This document shows, one piece after another, positions 52,320-61,344 of a stretch of DNA of 64,000 bases. The first letter of the stretch is position 1, and each line of letters opens with the position of its first letter. The notes beneath the pieces were generated by a model. That model made no database searches, was not told the DNA's origin, and saw only the letters and a list, made by a program, of their open reading frames with translations. The stretch lies in NCBI RefSeq assembly GCF_014648075.1, contig NZ_BMQK01000014.1:62001-126000 (forward strand), given 5' to 3'. Source of the DNA: Streptomyces ruber (GTDB taxonomy: Bacteria; Actinomycetota; Actinomycetes; Streptomycetales; Streptomycetaceae). A program made the position numbers and the translations under genes.

Positions 52320-53513
52320 TCAGAAGGCGTACCGGACCCGCAGCCACGGCGCGTGGGCCTCGATCAGCTCGCGCAGCGTGCGCACCGCAGCGGCCTTGAC
52401 GTCGTTGCGGTAACGGACGTTCCAGGCGCCGTTCTGGGAGCGCTTGGCCTGCTGGAGGCCGGGCTGCCACAGGACCTCCTCGGCGCGGGGGTGCCAGGCG
52501 AGGTTGACGTCGTGGAGGCCGCGGTTGTGGGTGAGCATGATCACCTCCGCGGCCGCCTGGCGCTTGACCCGGTCGGGCAGTACGTCGTCGAGGTGCCGGA
52601 GCAGCTCGGCCCAGGCGGCTTCCCAGCCGGGACGCACGACCACGGGGGAGAGGTTGAAGTGCACCTCGTACCCGGCGTCCAGGAAGTCGGGGGCGGCGGC
52701 GATGCGGTCGGCGATCGGTGAGGTGCGCAGGTCCAGCAGCTTCGAGTCGTCCGCGGGCATCAGCGAGAAGCGGATACGGGTCCGCCCCCGCGGGTCCAGT
52801 GCGAGCAGGTCGGGGTTGACGAACTTGGTGGCGAAGGCCGCCTTCGCGGTGGGCCACTCCCGGAAGGCGCGTACGAGGTCCGCGGTGTTGTCGCTGACCA
52901 GGGCGTCCACCGAGCAGTCGCCGTTCTCCCCGATGTCGTACACCCACGCCTCGGGGTCGCACTGGTTGGGCTCGGGCTTGGGGCCCTGGCGTGCGACGTG
53001 CCGGCCGAGGTGGGCGATGATCTTGTCGATGTTGGTGAAGACGGTGATGGGGTTGGCGTAGCCCTTGCGGCGCGGTACGTAGCAGTAGGCGCAGGCCATG
53101 GCGCAGCCGTTGGAGAAGCCCGGGGCGATCCAGTCCGCGGACCGGCCGTTGGGGCGGGTGGTGAGGGTCTTGCGTTCGCCCAGGACGAGCGTCTCGCCCT
53201 TGACGCGCACCCACCGCTCGACGTTCCCCTCGTTGCCGTACAGCCCGGGGATGCGCCAGTGGGAGTCCACCTCGATCAGGCGGGCGCCGGGGAAACGCTC
53301 GATGACCTGCCGGCCGCGCGGGGAGGCGGCGGCTGCGGGCTCCGCGTAGATGTCCCGCACGGGCAGCAGCCGCCGGGCCGCGGCGGAGTCGCGGAAGAGC
53401 GGACCGGCGCCGGGCGCGAGGTCCGAGGGACCGGTGGGAGCCGTGGGAGCGAGGGTGTCGAGGTCGAACAGGGTGTCGGAGGCGTGGTCCGGGGTGACGG
53501 ACGGGTGAGGCAT
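52320..53513 (-). CDS. Spore photoproduct lyase-like radical SAM protein
   Basis: 397 aa from ATG 53513 (GGAGCAG upstream). Radical SAM Cys motif GCAMACAYCYV (CxxxCxxC), with FSNG before it and the SPL-family GENGDCSVDALVSDN and TKFVNPDLL stretches. SPL repairs UV photoproducts in Bacillus spores; the actinobacterial group is of unconfirmed function. Divergent from a MarR gene; a -35/-10 pair GTTCGA-N17-TACAAT upstream overlaps a LexA-like element. Confidence 0.87.
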   Translation of the reverse strand: MPHPSVTPDHASDTLFDLDTLAPTAPTGPSDLAPGAGPLFRDSAAARRLLPVRDIYAEPAAAASPRGRQVIERFPGARLIEVDSHWRIPGLYGNEGNVERWVRVKGETLVLGERKTLTTRPNGRSADWIAPGFSNGCAMACAYCYVPRRKGYANPITVFTNIDKIIAHLGRHVARQGPKPEPNQCDPEAWVYDIGENGDCSVDALVSDNTADLVRAFREWPTAKAAFATKFVNPDLLALDPRGRTRIRFSLMPADDSKLLDLRTSPIADRIAAAPDFLDAGYEVHFNLSPVVVRPGWEAAWAELLRHLDDVLPDRVKRQAAAEVIMLTHNRGLHDVNLAWHPRAEEVLWQPGLQQAKRSQNGAWNVRYRNDVKAAAVRTLRELIEAHAPWLRVRYAF

Positions 53514-53600
53514 AAGTACTGCTCCGGGAACGGTGGTGCGGTGGCGGCGCATCCGGCCGTGGGCGACACGGACTGCCGCAGTAGCGGAGGCGGTGCTTCC

Positions 53601-53639
53601 ATTGTACGCATAACGGACATTAATCGAACGTGAGTCGGA
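53601..53639 (-). promoter_or_regulatory. Promoter of the SPL-like gene with a LexA-like box
   Basis: Minus-strand -10 TACAAT (53601-53606) and -35 GTTCGA (53624-53629), 17 bp apart. The -35 is part of TCGAAC-GTGA-GTCGGA (plus strand 53624-53639), a degraded match to the actinobacterial SOS box TCGAAC-N4-GTTCGA with one arm perfect. Confidence 0.5.
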
Positions 53640-53720
53640 TGTCCGGGTGCCGCGGTGCGCCCGCATCCCGAACACGTTCGTCCGGGCGGACCTCGGGGGC
53701 CGGAACACTAGACTGATCGC

Positions 53721-54239
53721 GTGGCCAGTGCGGAGGGCCGGGAGAGCCCGGCGGGAGAGCGGGAGACCCGGGAGGGGGAGCCTGCCCCGGACGCGATGGC
53801 CGATCTGCAGGCCCTCGCCGTTCACCTGCGGCGGCTGAACGGCGAGATCAACCGCCTGGTGCACGGTTTCGCCGGAATCCAGGGGCTGCACGCGACGGAC
53901 GTCCAGGCGCTGGCGGCCGTTCTGGACGCCGACGAACCCATGACGCCGGGCCGGCTGCGCGTGCACCTGGGACTCACCTCCGGCGCCGTGACCGCGTGCG
54001 TGGACCGGCTGGAGCGGGCCGGTCACATCCGCCGGGTCCGCGAGAGCGCCGACCGCAGGGTGGTCCACCTCCACTACGCGGCGGAGGCCAGGGTGGCGGC
54101 CCGCTCGTACTTCCGTCCGCTCGCCGAGGCCGTGGGCGCGGCCCGGTCCCGGTTCACCGAGGACGAGCTCACGGTGGTGCTGCGCTTCCTCGCGGCCGTG
54201 AACGAGGAACTCTCTACCCTGCGGCCGTCCGGCCACTGA
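53721..54239 (+). CDS. MarR-family regulator of the MMPL exporter
   Basis: 172 aa from GTG 53721 (ATG 53796 is the next option). The winged helix is QGLHATDVQALAAVLDADEPMTPGRLRVHLGLTSGAVTACVDRLERAGHIRRVRESADRRVVHLHY. A -10-like TAGACT (53709-53714) lies seven bases before GTG 53721, so the transcript may be leaderless. The dyad at 54308-54342 upstream of the following exporter gene is its likely operator. Confidence 0.87.
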   Translation: MASAEGRESPAGERETREGEPAPDAMADLQALAVHLRRLNGEINRLVHGFAGIQGLHATDVQALAAVLDADEPMTPGRLRVHLGLTSGAVTACVDRLERAGHIRRVRESADRRVVHLHYAAEARVAARSYFRPLAEAVGAARSRFTEDELTVVLRFLAAVNEELSTLRPSGH

Positions 54240-54307
54240 CCGCTGTCCCCGCGGTGCCCGCCCCCTGCGCGGCGAAGTCGCGGGCGGTGTCTACGATGGC
54301 CGCCAGT

Positions 54308-54342
54308 TACCTCAATCATTGAGATAGTTTTTCATTGAGGTA
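54308..54342. promoter_or_regulatory. MarR-type operator upstream of the MMPL gene
   Basis: TACCTCAAT (54308-54316), ATTGAGATA (54318-54326) and ATTGAGGTA (54334-54342): one near-perfect dyad and a third half site, in a locally AT-rich patch. Confidence 0.72.
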
Positions 54343-54386
54343 CCCGGGTACCCGGCACCCCCGCCTCCTCAGCCGTCTGGAGAACC

Positions 54387-56489
54387 ATGCCCCGCTCGCC
54401 CCGACGAGCCCGTCTGCTCGTCCCCCTCGCCCTGCTGATCGCCTGGCTCGTCCTGGGCGGAGCCCTCGGCCCCTTCGCGGGCAGGCTCGGCGAGGTCGCC
54501 ACCAACGACCAGGCGTCGTTCCTGCCGCGGAGCGCCGAGTCCACCGAGGTCATCGACGAGCAGAAGGCCTTCCGGCAGGACGAGACCCTGCCGGCCGTCG
54601 TCGTCTGGACCGCGGGAGCCGACGGCGACGGCATCTCGGACGACCAACGGCAGGCCGCCACCGGCGCCCTGGCCTCGCTCACCGGCACACCGGGGGTCGT
54701 CGGGGAGGTGTCGCCGGCCCTGCCCTCCGAGGACGGCCGGGCGCTGCAGGGCGTCGTCCAGCTGAGCCCCGGCCTCGGGGACAAGCTGCAGGAGACCCTG
54801 GACTCGGTCCGCTCCGCCGCCGGGGAGGTGCCCGGCACGACCGTCCACCTGGCCGGACCCGCCGCGAGCCAGGCCGACCTGTCCGACGCCTTCGCGGGCA
54901 TCGACGGGCTGCTGCTCGGCGTCGCCCTGGCCACCGTCCTCGTCATCCTGCTGCTGGTCTACCGCAGCGTCCTGCTGCCCTTCGTGATCATCACCGGCGC
55001 GGTCCTCGCGCTCGCCCTGGCCTGCGCGGTCGTCTACGTACTCGCCGACCACGACGTGCTCCGCGTCGACGGGCAGGTGCAGGGCATCCTCTTCATCCTC
55101 GTCATCGGCGCCGCCACCGACTACGCCCTGCTGCTGACCGCCCGCTACCGCGAGGAACTGGCCCGGGGCGCCGACCGCTTCACCGCCGTCCGGGCCGCGT
55201 CGCGCGAGTCGTGGAAGGCCGTCGTCGCCAGCGCCGCGACCGTCGCCCTCGGCCTGCTCGCCCTGCTGCTCAGCGACCTCACCAACAACCGGGCCCTCGG
55301 TCCGGTCGGCGCCATCGGCATCGTCTGCGCCGTCCTGAGCACGCTCACCTTCCTGCCCGCCGTCCTCGTGCTCCTCGGCCGCGCCGCCTACTGGCCGGCC
55401 GAGCCCCGCCCCGACAGGGACGGGGGCACCGGACACGGCCTGTGGCGGCGGATCGCGGACCTGGTGGACCGGGCGCCGCGCCGCATCTGGGCCCTGTGCC
55501 TCGCCGGGCTCCTCGCCTGCGCCGCCTTCGCGCCCACCCTCACCGCGAGAGGCGTCCCGCTCGACGAGATCTTCGTGAACGACGCCCCCTCCGTCGCCGC
55601 CCAGCAGGCCCTCGGCGAGCACTTCCCCGCAGGGCAGGGCAACCCCGCCGTGGTCATCGCGAACGCCGGCAGTCTGGACGGGGTCGTCGCCGCGGCCCGG
55701 GACACCGAGGGCGTCGCCTCGGCGGCCCCGGTGGGCGAGAACGGCCGCCCGGGCGGCGAGCCCATGGTCGCCGACGGCCGGGTGCGCGTCGACGTCACCC
55801 TCGACTCCGCCGCCGACAGCGAGGCGGCCAAGGACACCGTGGCCCGCCTGCGCGCCGCCGTCCACGACGTGCCGGACGCCGACGCGCTGGTCGGCGGCTA
55901 CACGGCCCAGCAGTACGACACCCAGGCGACCGCCGCGGCCGACCGCACGCTGATCGTCCCCGTGGTGCTCGGCATCATCCTCGTCATCCTGGTCGGACTG
56001 CTCCGCTCCCTGCTGATGCCCGTCCTGCTGGTGGCGACCGTGGCGCTTAACTTCCTCGCCACGCTGGGCGTCGCGGCGCTGCTCTTCCCGCTCTTCGGGT
56101 TGACGGGCACCGACGCCTCCGTGCCGCTGTACGGCTTCGTGTTCCTGGTGGCCCTGGGCGTGGACTACAACATCTTCCTGATGTCCCGGGTGCGGGAGGA
56201 GTCGCTGCGGCACGGGGTGCGCCAGGGCGTCCTGCGCGGCCTCGTCGCCACCGGGGGAGTCATCACCTCGGCCGGCGTGGTGCTCGCCGCGACCTTCGCC
56301 GCGCTCGGTGTGATCCCCCTGGCGTTCCTCGTGCAGATCGCCTTCATCGTCGCGTTCGGGGTGCTGCTCGACACGCTCGTGGTGCGGTCCCTGCTCGTGC
56401 CCGCGCTGGTACGGGACATCGGCCCGGCCGCCTGGTGGCCGGGACGGCTCAGCCGGGAGCGGATGGACGCCGAAGCCGCACGCAGGTGA
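54387..56489 (+). CDS. MMPL/RND-superfamily membrane exporter
   Basis: 700 aa. Two MMPL halves, each with one membrane segment, a large extracytoplasmic loop, and five segments. Conserved proton-relay-like GAATDYALLLTARYREEL in the first half and ALGVDYNIFLMSRVREE in the second. Relatives export lipids, siderophores or antibiotics. The MarR operator just upstream suggests ligand-induced drug efflux. Start ATG 54387. Confidence 0.92.
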   Translation: MPRSPRRARLLVPLALLIAWLVLGGALGPFAGRLGEVATNDQASFLPRSAESTEVIDEQKAFRQDETLPAVVVWTAGADGDGISDDQRQAATGALASLTGTPGVVGEVSPALPSEDGRALQGVVQLSPGLGDKLQETLDSVRSAAGEVPGTTVHLAGPAASQADLSDAFAGIDGLLLGVALATVLVILLLVYRSVLLPFVIITGAVLALALACAVVYVLADHDVLRVDGQVQGILFILVIGAATDYALLLTARYREELARGADRFTAVRAASRESWKAVVASAATVALGLLALLLSDLTNNRALGPVGAIGIVCAVLSTLTFLPAVLVLLGRAAYWPAEPRPDRDGGTGHGLWRRIADLVDRAPRRIWALCLAGLLACAAFAPTLTARGVPLDEIFVNDAPSVAAQQALGEHFPAGQGNPAVVIANAGSLDGVVAAARDTEGVASAAPVGENGRPGGEPMVADGRVRVDVTLDSAADSEAAKDTVARLRAAVHDVPDADALVGGYTAQQYDTQATAAADRTLIVPVVLGIILVILVGLLRSLLMPVLLVATVALNFLATLGVAALLFPLFGLTGTDASVPLYGFVFLVALGVDYNIFLMSRVREESLRHGVRQGVLRGLVATGGVITSAGVVLAATFAALGVIPLAFLVQIAFIVAFGVLLDTLVVRSLLVPALVRDIGPAAWWPGRLSRERMDAEAARR

Positions 56490-56500
56490 CGGGACGGCAG

Positions 56501-56547
56501 TGGCCCGGCGCACGGCCCCGCGGGAAGCGGGGCCGTGCGCCGGGCCA
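56501..56547. terminator. Strong bidirectional hairpin terminator
   Basis: Perfect 21-bp stem (56501-56521 with 56527-56547; arms begin TGGCCCGGCGC and end GCGCCGGGCCA) and a GGGAA loop, between the MMPL and ABM genes. Confidence 0.9.
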
Positions 56548-56555
56548 CAGGTGTG

Positions 56556-56897
56556 TCAGGCCTGGCCGGACCCCTCCTTGGGGGCCGCCTGCTGCACGAC
56601 GTCGAAGGACCACAGCGTGGACCCGCTGGCCGCCGGCCTGGGGCGCTCGCCGCCCTCCGCGCCACCGCCCTGGTGGGCCTGCTTCATCGGGCCCTCCATC
56701 CAGGCCTGGAAGGACTCCTCGTCACGCCACCGGGTGTAGACGAGGTAGTTGTCGGTGCCCTCGACCGGCCGGAGGAGCTCGAACCACTCAAACCCGTCGG
56801 AGTTCTCCACCGCGTGGGCACGGGAGGCGAAGCGCTTCTCCAGCGTCTCCCGCTGCTCGGCGGGAACGGTCAGTACGTTGATCTTGACTACGCTCAT
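56556..56897 (-). CDS. Antibiotic biosynthesis monooxygenase-fold (ABM) protein
   Basis: 113 aa from ATG 56897. A dimeric alpha+beta-barrel sequence (INVLTVPAEQRETLEKRFASRAHAVENSDGFEWFELLRPVEGTDNYLVYTRWRDEESFQAWM) close to the HmoB/IsdG-like and ABM families. The C-terminal QGGGAEGGERPRPA stretch is disordered. Heme degradation or quinone formation are family activities; neither can be assigned. Confidence 0.85.
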   Translation of the reverse strand: MSVVKINVLTVPAEQRETLEKRFASRAHAVENSDGFEWFELLRPVEGTDNYLVYTRWRDEESFQAWMEGPMKQAHQGGGAEGGERPRPAASGSTLWSFDVVQQAAPKEGSGQA

Positions 56898-56946
56898 GGG
56901 TCCATCTTGGCGCACGGCGGCCGGCGGGCGGGGCCGGGGGACGGGC

Positions 56947-57231
56947 TCAGGACCGGTACGGCTGCTGCTGCGGATGTCCGTACGGCTGACCGCCGCCCGC
57001 GCCCTGCGCCTGCAACTGCCCGGCCTCCTCCTCGGTCACCTTCCGCTCCGTGCCGCAGAAGGTGCACTGCGTCAGGTACTTCGTCGAGACGGGGAAGAGG
57101 GGTACGAAGAACAGGGTGAACTTGGTGACGCGCTTGCGCAGCGTGTGCGCGGCGGGGTTGCCGCAGTTGCCGCACAGCAGGGTCAGTACGGCGAGCTGGT
57201 ACAGGTATCCCTTGGTGCCGAAGATGATCAT
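56947..57231 (-). CDS. Zinc-ribbon protein (zf-15 type)
   Basis: 94 aa from ATG 57231 (GAAGGACC upstream). Two CxxC knuckles, CGNCG and CTFCG, separated by a basic/hydrophobic stretch (LRKRVTKFTLFFVPLFPVSTKYLTQ), and a Gln/Gly-rich disordered tail. Common small Streptomyces protein of unknown function. Confidence 0.83.
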   Translation of the reverse strand: MIIFGTKGYLYQLAVLTLLCGNCGNPAAHTLRKRVTKFTLFFVPLFPVSTKYLTQCTFCGTERKVTEEEAGQLQAQGAGGGQPYGHPQQQPYRS

Positions 57232-57773
57232 ACGGTCGGTCCTTCCCGGGCCGGTTCCTGCCGACACGGTGCCCATGAGCGGACAACGTGGTCATGAGAA
57301 CAGTGTCGTACGGCCGTTGCGCCGGTGTGCCCGGTGTTGCCGGACGCGAGGATGCGGGGACGCGCGGCGTTGCCGGACGCAGGACGCAACACACTCGCCC
57401 GTACGGTGTTGCGGGCGTCCGGCGGTGACGGGGGCGGCGCGTGCCGTGTTGCCGGACGGTGGTCGCAACGTCGATAGTCGACCCCGAGCTGAGTGAATGA
57501 GTGGGTGGATTGTTCAACGATCCCTGTGACTCGTTCGTGATCCTTTGGCTAGGAATGGCTCACCAAAGGTCGGGAAGCCGTTGCAGCGGCGACCCGGCCC
57601 ACAACGGACTCGGGCCCCCTGTGAATGCACAGGGGGCTGGGTCGCATTGTGTGGGAACTTGTCATGACATGTGTCCGTAAGTCACGATGCAACAAGGTGC
57701 TACGCCCGGCTGCTGCAACAGCCCGGCGACGGACGGCGCCTGACCACAGGTCACCTAGCCAAAGGAGACGCTC
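57232..57773. other. Intergenic region with GTTGCCGGAC repeats and hairpins
   Basis: No gene. GTTGCCGGAC occurs three times in 57330-57460 with a fourth partial copy on the other strand (GTTGCGGGCGTCC). Also inverted repeats CCTTTGG/CCAAAGG near 57540-57570 and a 10-bp hairpin GCCCCCTGTG/CACAGGGGGC at 57614-57637. Confidence 0.55.
57614..57637. repeat. Hairpin in the intergenic region before the small membrane protein gene
   Basis: GCCCCCTGTG-AATG-CACAGGGGGC, a 10-bp perfect stem; terminator or leader element, orientation unknown. Confidence 0.7.
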
Positions 57774-58013
57774 GTGAAGAACATCGTGGACTGCGAGAAA
57801 ACCTCCCGGAAGTGGCGGTTCCGGCCGTCGAGGACCGTGATCATCATCGTCGTCGTGGGCGCCGGGGTGTACGCCGCGACACGTACGGGCGTACCGGCCG
57901 TCGTCGGCCTGCAGGGCGCGGCGGCGCTGCTCGGCGCCGTGGCGGCGGCCCGCAAGCTGGCCCTCGCCCTGCCCAAGGGCGGCCCGGCGTGGCTGCCCGC
58001 CCTCGGCCGATAG
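57774..58013 (+). CDS. Small membrane protein of unknown function
   Basis: 79 aa from GTG 57774 with AAAGGAGACG upstream. One strong hydrophobic segment (TVIIIVVVGAGVYAA) and a second Ala-rich one (VGLQGAAALLGAVAAA) after a basic N terminus. No recognised domain. Its stop is 26 bases before the XRE protein start, so they may form an operon. Confidence 0.65.
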   Translation: MKNIVDCEKTSRKWRFRPSRTVIIIVVVGAGVYAATRTGVPAVVGLQGAAALLGAVAAARKLALALPKGGPAWLPALGR

Positions 58014-58039
58014 CCGCTCGACGGGCATCCGACCGACAG

Positions 58040-59524
58040 ATGAACACGGAAGCATCCGCGGTGGCGCAGCTCGCCGGCGAGCTGCGCCGCCTCCAGATCC
58101 GGGCGGGCGGGCCCTCCCTGCGCCGCCTGGCACAGACGACGCACTACTCGCCCTCCACACTGTCCCGTTACTTCTCCGGGCGGCAGTTCCCCTCCCTGGA
58201 GGTGACCCGCCGGCTCGCCGGGGCGCTCGAGGCCGACGACCGTTCCCTGGACCACCTCGAGGGGCTGTGGCACGAGGCCGCCGGACAGCGGACCCGGTCA
58301 CGCGCCGCGCGAAGCCGTGGGCGCGGGCCCGGGAGCACCGGCCGCGGCCGCACCTCGCCCGACACCATCGAGACGCCCGAGGACCTCGCCGGTGCGCTGC
58401 GGAACGAGCTGGAGGGACGCAGCGTCCGGCAGCTCGCGGCGGACACCGGCCTGGCCCGCACCACCGTGCACGAGGCGGTCAACGGCCGCCGGATACCGTC
58501 GGTGCACACGGTGACGGCACTCGCCCGCGCGGCCGGCCTGAACCCCGAGCCCTGGATCCGCGCCGTCGACAAGGTCCGCCACCGGGCCGCGCGGACCGGC
58601 CGGCCGTCGCGCCCCGTGCGGGAGAGCGCGGTGCCGGGACAGCGCACCGAGGGCTCCCAGGGACGTTCACCCGCGGACGTCGCCGCCCTGGCCGCCCGGT
58701 ACGAGCGGGAGGGCGACCCGGCGAAGGCACGGCAGGTGCTCCGCGACGCGGCCCGCACCCACTCGTCGGACGCCATGGCGGACATCGCCCAGGCACTGCT
58801 GGCGCTGCGCGCCGAGGCCAAGGGCGACGCCCTGCACGAGGCCACCTGGCTGCGCCTGCACACGCACCGCTTCACCGCCGCCGTCTCCCAGCTCGGCGAG
58901 GAACCCGCGGCGATACGCCTGGGCGGCGTCTACGCCCTGGCCGGCCTCGCCGACGGCGCCCCCAACCGCGCGCTGCGCCAGACCTGCATCGACGTCCTGT
59001 GCGCCTACCTCCGGCTGCCCGCGGTCCCCGTGACCGACCTGCCGCCGGGCGACACGGCGGCCCGGCACACGCACCTGGCGGCCCGGGAGGTCCGGCACAC
59101 CATCATGCGTCTCATCCGGGACCACCTCCGCCTCCCCGCCGAACACCCGCACTCCTGGCAGCGCTACGACCTCGACTTCACCTCCGCCACCTTCGACACC
59201 GGGGACTTCCGGGGCGCGGTGTTCGGCGGAGGTGCGGTGCGCTTCGACAACGTGTGCTTCTCCGGCGGCACGTTCCGTTTCGACGGTGCCGTGTTCAGCG
59301 GCGGCACGGTGAGCTTCGAGGGTGCGCGGTTCACGGGGGGCACGGTGAGTTTCGACGGGGCGGTGTTCGGCGGCGGCACCGTCGGGTTCGACAGGGCGGA
59401 GTTCGCGGGCGGCACGGTCGACCTCTCCCGCGCGCGAGGCGCCGTACCGGCCGGGCTCCCGCCCGGCGCGTCGCCCCCGGCCGGTCTGAGGCTGCCCGAC
59501 GCATGGCACGAACGGGCGTCCTGA
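58040..59524 (+). CDS. Two-XRE-domain regulator fused to a pentapeptide-like beta-helix
   Basis: 494 aa from ATG 58040. First HTH (about 15-65, LRRLAQTTHYSPSTLSRYFSGRQFPSLEVTRRL), second HTH (about 110-165, VRQLAADTGLARTTVHEAVNGRRIPSVHTVTALARAAGL), a helical region (about 215-350), then at about 375-460 repeats such as FDGAVFSGGTVSFEGARFTGGTV that make a pentapeptide-like right-handed helix. The N-terminal half matches Streptomyces XRE regulators of NTPase/transmembrane systems; the combination with a beta-helix is unusual. DNA binding plus a structural scaffold is inferred. Confidence 0.78.
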   Translation: MNTEASAVAQLAGELRRLQIRAGGPSLRRLAQTTHYSPSTLSRYFSGRQFPSLEVTRRLAGALEADDRSLDHLEGLWHEAAGQRTRSRAARSRGRGPGSTGRGRTSPDTIETPEDLAGALRNELEGRSVRQLAADTGLARTTVHEAVNGRRIPSVHTVTALARAAGLNPEPWIRAVDKVRHRAARTGRPSRPVRESAVPGQRTEGSQGRSPADVAALAARYEREGDPAKARQVLRDAARTHSSDAMADIAQALLALRAEAKGDALHEATWLRLHTHRFTAAVSQLGEEPAAIRLGGVYALAGLADGAPNRALRQTCIDVLCAYLRLPAVPVTDLPPGDTAARHTHLAAREVRHTIMRLIRDHLRLPAEHPHSWQRYDLDFTSATFDTGDFRGAVFGGGAVRFDNVCFSGGTFRFDGAVFSGGTVSFEGARFTGGTVSFDGAVFGGGTVGFDRAEFAGGTVDLSRARGAVPAGLPPGASPPAGLRLPDAWHERAS

Positions 59525-59620
59525 GCCGCCTGCGGGCGCACGGAAAAAGCGGAGGCGGTGCGGGGGAGGGCTCTGGCACGCTGGCGGACCGGCCGACCGC
59601 CAGCCCCACAGGAGCGTCCC

Positions 59621-60244
59621 GTGACACCGCCACGCCTGGTCCCGTTGCTGCAGCAGTTCGACTTCGCGTCCAAGCGCCTCGCCGACCGCATGACGGGGCC
59701 CGTCGTGGACAGCGGGGACGGGACGGACACCCGGGTCGGCCCCATGACCGACGAGGAACTGTTCTGGGAGCCGGTGCCCGGCTGCTGGTCGGTGCGGCGG
59801 CGCGCGGACGGCCCCGGACCGGGGGCGGCCTTCCTGGCCGGTACCGGCGGCTGGGGGCGCGACGCCGCGCCGTACCCGCACCCCTGGCCGCCACCCTTCA
59901 CCACGATCGCGTGGCGCCTGAGCCACCTCACCGAGATGCTCACCCTGCGCGCCGACCACACGGCCGGCGGCCACGCGCTGACCCGGGACGACCACACCGT
60001 CGCCGGGAGCGCCGCGGAGGCGGTCGCGGCCTTCGACGCGGGCGCCGCCGCCTGGCGCGGGGCGCTGCTGGGCGTCGACGACACCGCGCTCGACACCGTG
60101 GGCTACTGCACCTACCCCCACGGCAGCGACGCCGAGGAGCCGTTCGTCGACATCGTGTGGTGGGTCAACCAGGAGGTGCTGCACCACGGGGCCGAGATCG
60201 CCCTGCTCCGCGACCTGTACGGCGCGACACGGGACCGGCCCTAG
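59621..60244 (+). CDS. DinB-family protein
   Basis: 207 aa from GTG 59621 (AGGAGCG upstream). Four-helix DinB/YfiT-like pattern with likely metal-binding His in LSHLTEM and VLHHGAEIALL. DinB proteins are thought to be metal-dependent thiol transferases. Its stop overlaps that of the convergent AraC gene by three bases (shared CTAG). Confidence 0.8.
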   Translation: MTPPRLVPLLQQFDFASKRLADRMTGPVVDSGDGTDTRVGPMTDEELFWEPVPGCWSVRRRADGPGPGAAFLAGTGGWGRDAAPYPHPWPPPFTTIAWRLSHLTEMLTLRADHTAGGHALTRDDHTVAGSAAEAVAAFDAGAAAWRGALLGVDDTALDTVGYCTYPHGSDAEEPFVDIVWWVNQEVLHHGAEIALLRDLYGATRDRP

Positions 60245-61209
60245 GACCTGCCGTCCCCGTCGTCCCCGCCGTCCCCGCCGGCCGCGTCGTCCGCCGTCCC
60301 ACGGGCAGCCGAGCGGAAGGCCAGCGGTGTGCGGCCGTCGTGCCTGCGGAAGAACTTGCTGAAGTCGCTGGGGTCCGTGAAGCCGAGGTGGCGGGCCACG
60401 TCGGCCGAGGTGAGGCCGGTGTGCAGCAGGAGGCGTTTGGCCTCCAGCACGATGCGCGCGTCGAGGTACGCCTTCGCGGTGGTACCGGTGGCCGCGTGGA
60501 CGGCGCGGGTCAGGGTGCGGGTGCTGTAGCCGAGTTCCGCGGCGTAGTCGCCGACCCGGTGGGTGCGGGCGAAGTCCCGTTCCACGGCGGCGCGGAAGCG
60601 CTCGTAGGGGCCGTCCTTGGGCGCGGCGGCGCGCGCTGCCGACGGGAGGGCGTGCGCCAGCCGCAGCAGCAGGACGGAGAGCAGCATCCGCAGCGTCCTG
60701 TTGTGCGCCTCCAGCGGCAGTGAGCCCAGGTCGTCGTACTCGGTGACCAGGTGGTCCAGGGCCAGGCCGACCATCCGCGCGTGCGGGCCGGCGGGCAGTA
60801 CCGGGCCTTCCGTGTCCGGCGGGTCGTCCGGCACGAAGCCCGGGCGCCAGATGACGACGACCCCGTCGGCGCCGCCCTCCGCCCGCGCGAGCTCCGCCGC
60901 GAACTGGTGCACCTGACCCGGCCGCACCCACAGCCAGCCCCCCGGCGGGACCAGGTGCCGGGTGAAGTCCACGGTGTGCGGCAGCGTGCCGGAGTCCGGG
61001 TGCGGGTGGATGAGGTGGTGGAAGGCCGGGCGCTGCGGACCGGTCAGGTCGATGCCCCGGCGCCGGCCACGCGCCCGCAGCTCCGCGAAGTCCACCACGT
61101 CCATCCCGATCGGCGCGCTGAGCGAGGGCCGGAAGGCGACCTCGGTGATCGCGACGCCGTGCGGTGCGCCGTTCCGGCCCGGTCGCCCGGCGCTGCCGCG
61201 GTGTGCCAT
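60241..61209 (-). CDS. AraC-family transcriptional regulator
   Basis: 322 aa from ATG 61209 (GGAGAGGC upstream). An N-terminal ligand-binding cupin-like region (HHLIHPHPDSGTLPHTVDFTRHLVPPGGWLWVRPGQVHQFA) and two C-terminal HTHs (FARTHRVGDYAAELGYSTRTLTRAVHAATGTTAKAYLDARIVLEAKRLL, LTSADVARHLGFTDPSDFSKFFRRHDGRTPLAFR). Divergent from vdcBCD by 135 bp, so it is the likely regulator of vanillate/hydroxybenzoate decarboxylation. Confidence 0.9.
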   Translation of the reverse strand: MAHRGSAGRPGRNGAPHGVAITEVAFRPSLSAPIGMDVVDFAELRARGRRRGIDLTGPQRPAFHHLIHPHPDSGTLPHTVDFTRHLVPPGGWLWVRPGQVHQFAAELARAEGGADGVVVIWRPGFVPDDPPDTEGPVLPAGPHARMVGLALDHLVTEYDDLGSLPLEAHNRTLRMLLSVLLLRLAHALPSAARAAAPKDGPYERFRAAVERDFARTHRVGDYAAELGYSTRTLTRAVHAATGTTAKAYLDARIVLEAKRLLLHTGLTSADVARHLGFTDPSDFSKFFRRHDGRTPLAFRSAARGTADDAAGGDGGDDGDGRS

Positions 61210-61344
61210 GCCTCTCCGGTCGTCCGCCCGTGCTTGTCCGTTTCTTCCCATCAGCTGTCCCCAGCGTACCGCCCCGGGCCAGCGACGCCTTCTAGCGTGA
61301 AGAGGGAACGGGCCAGGAGCTGACCGAAAAGGAGCAGGTGCGCC

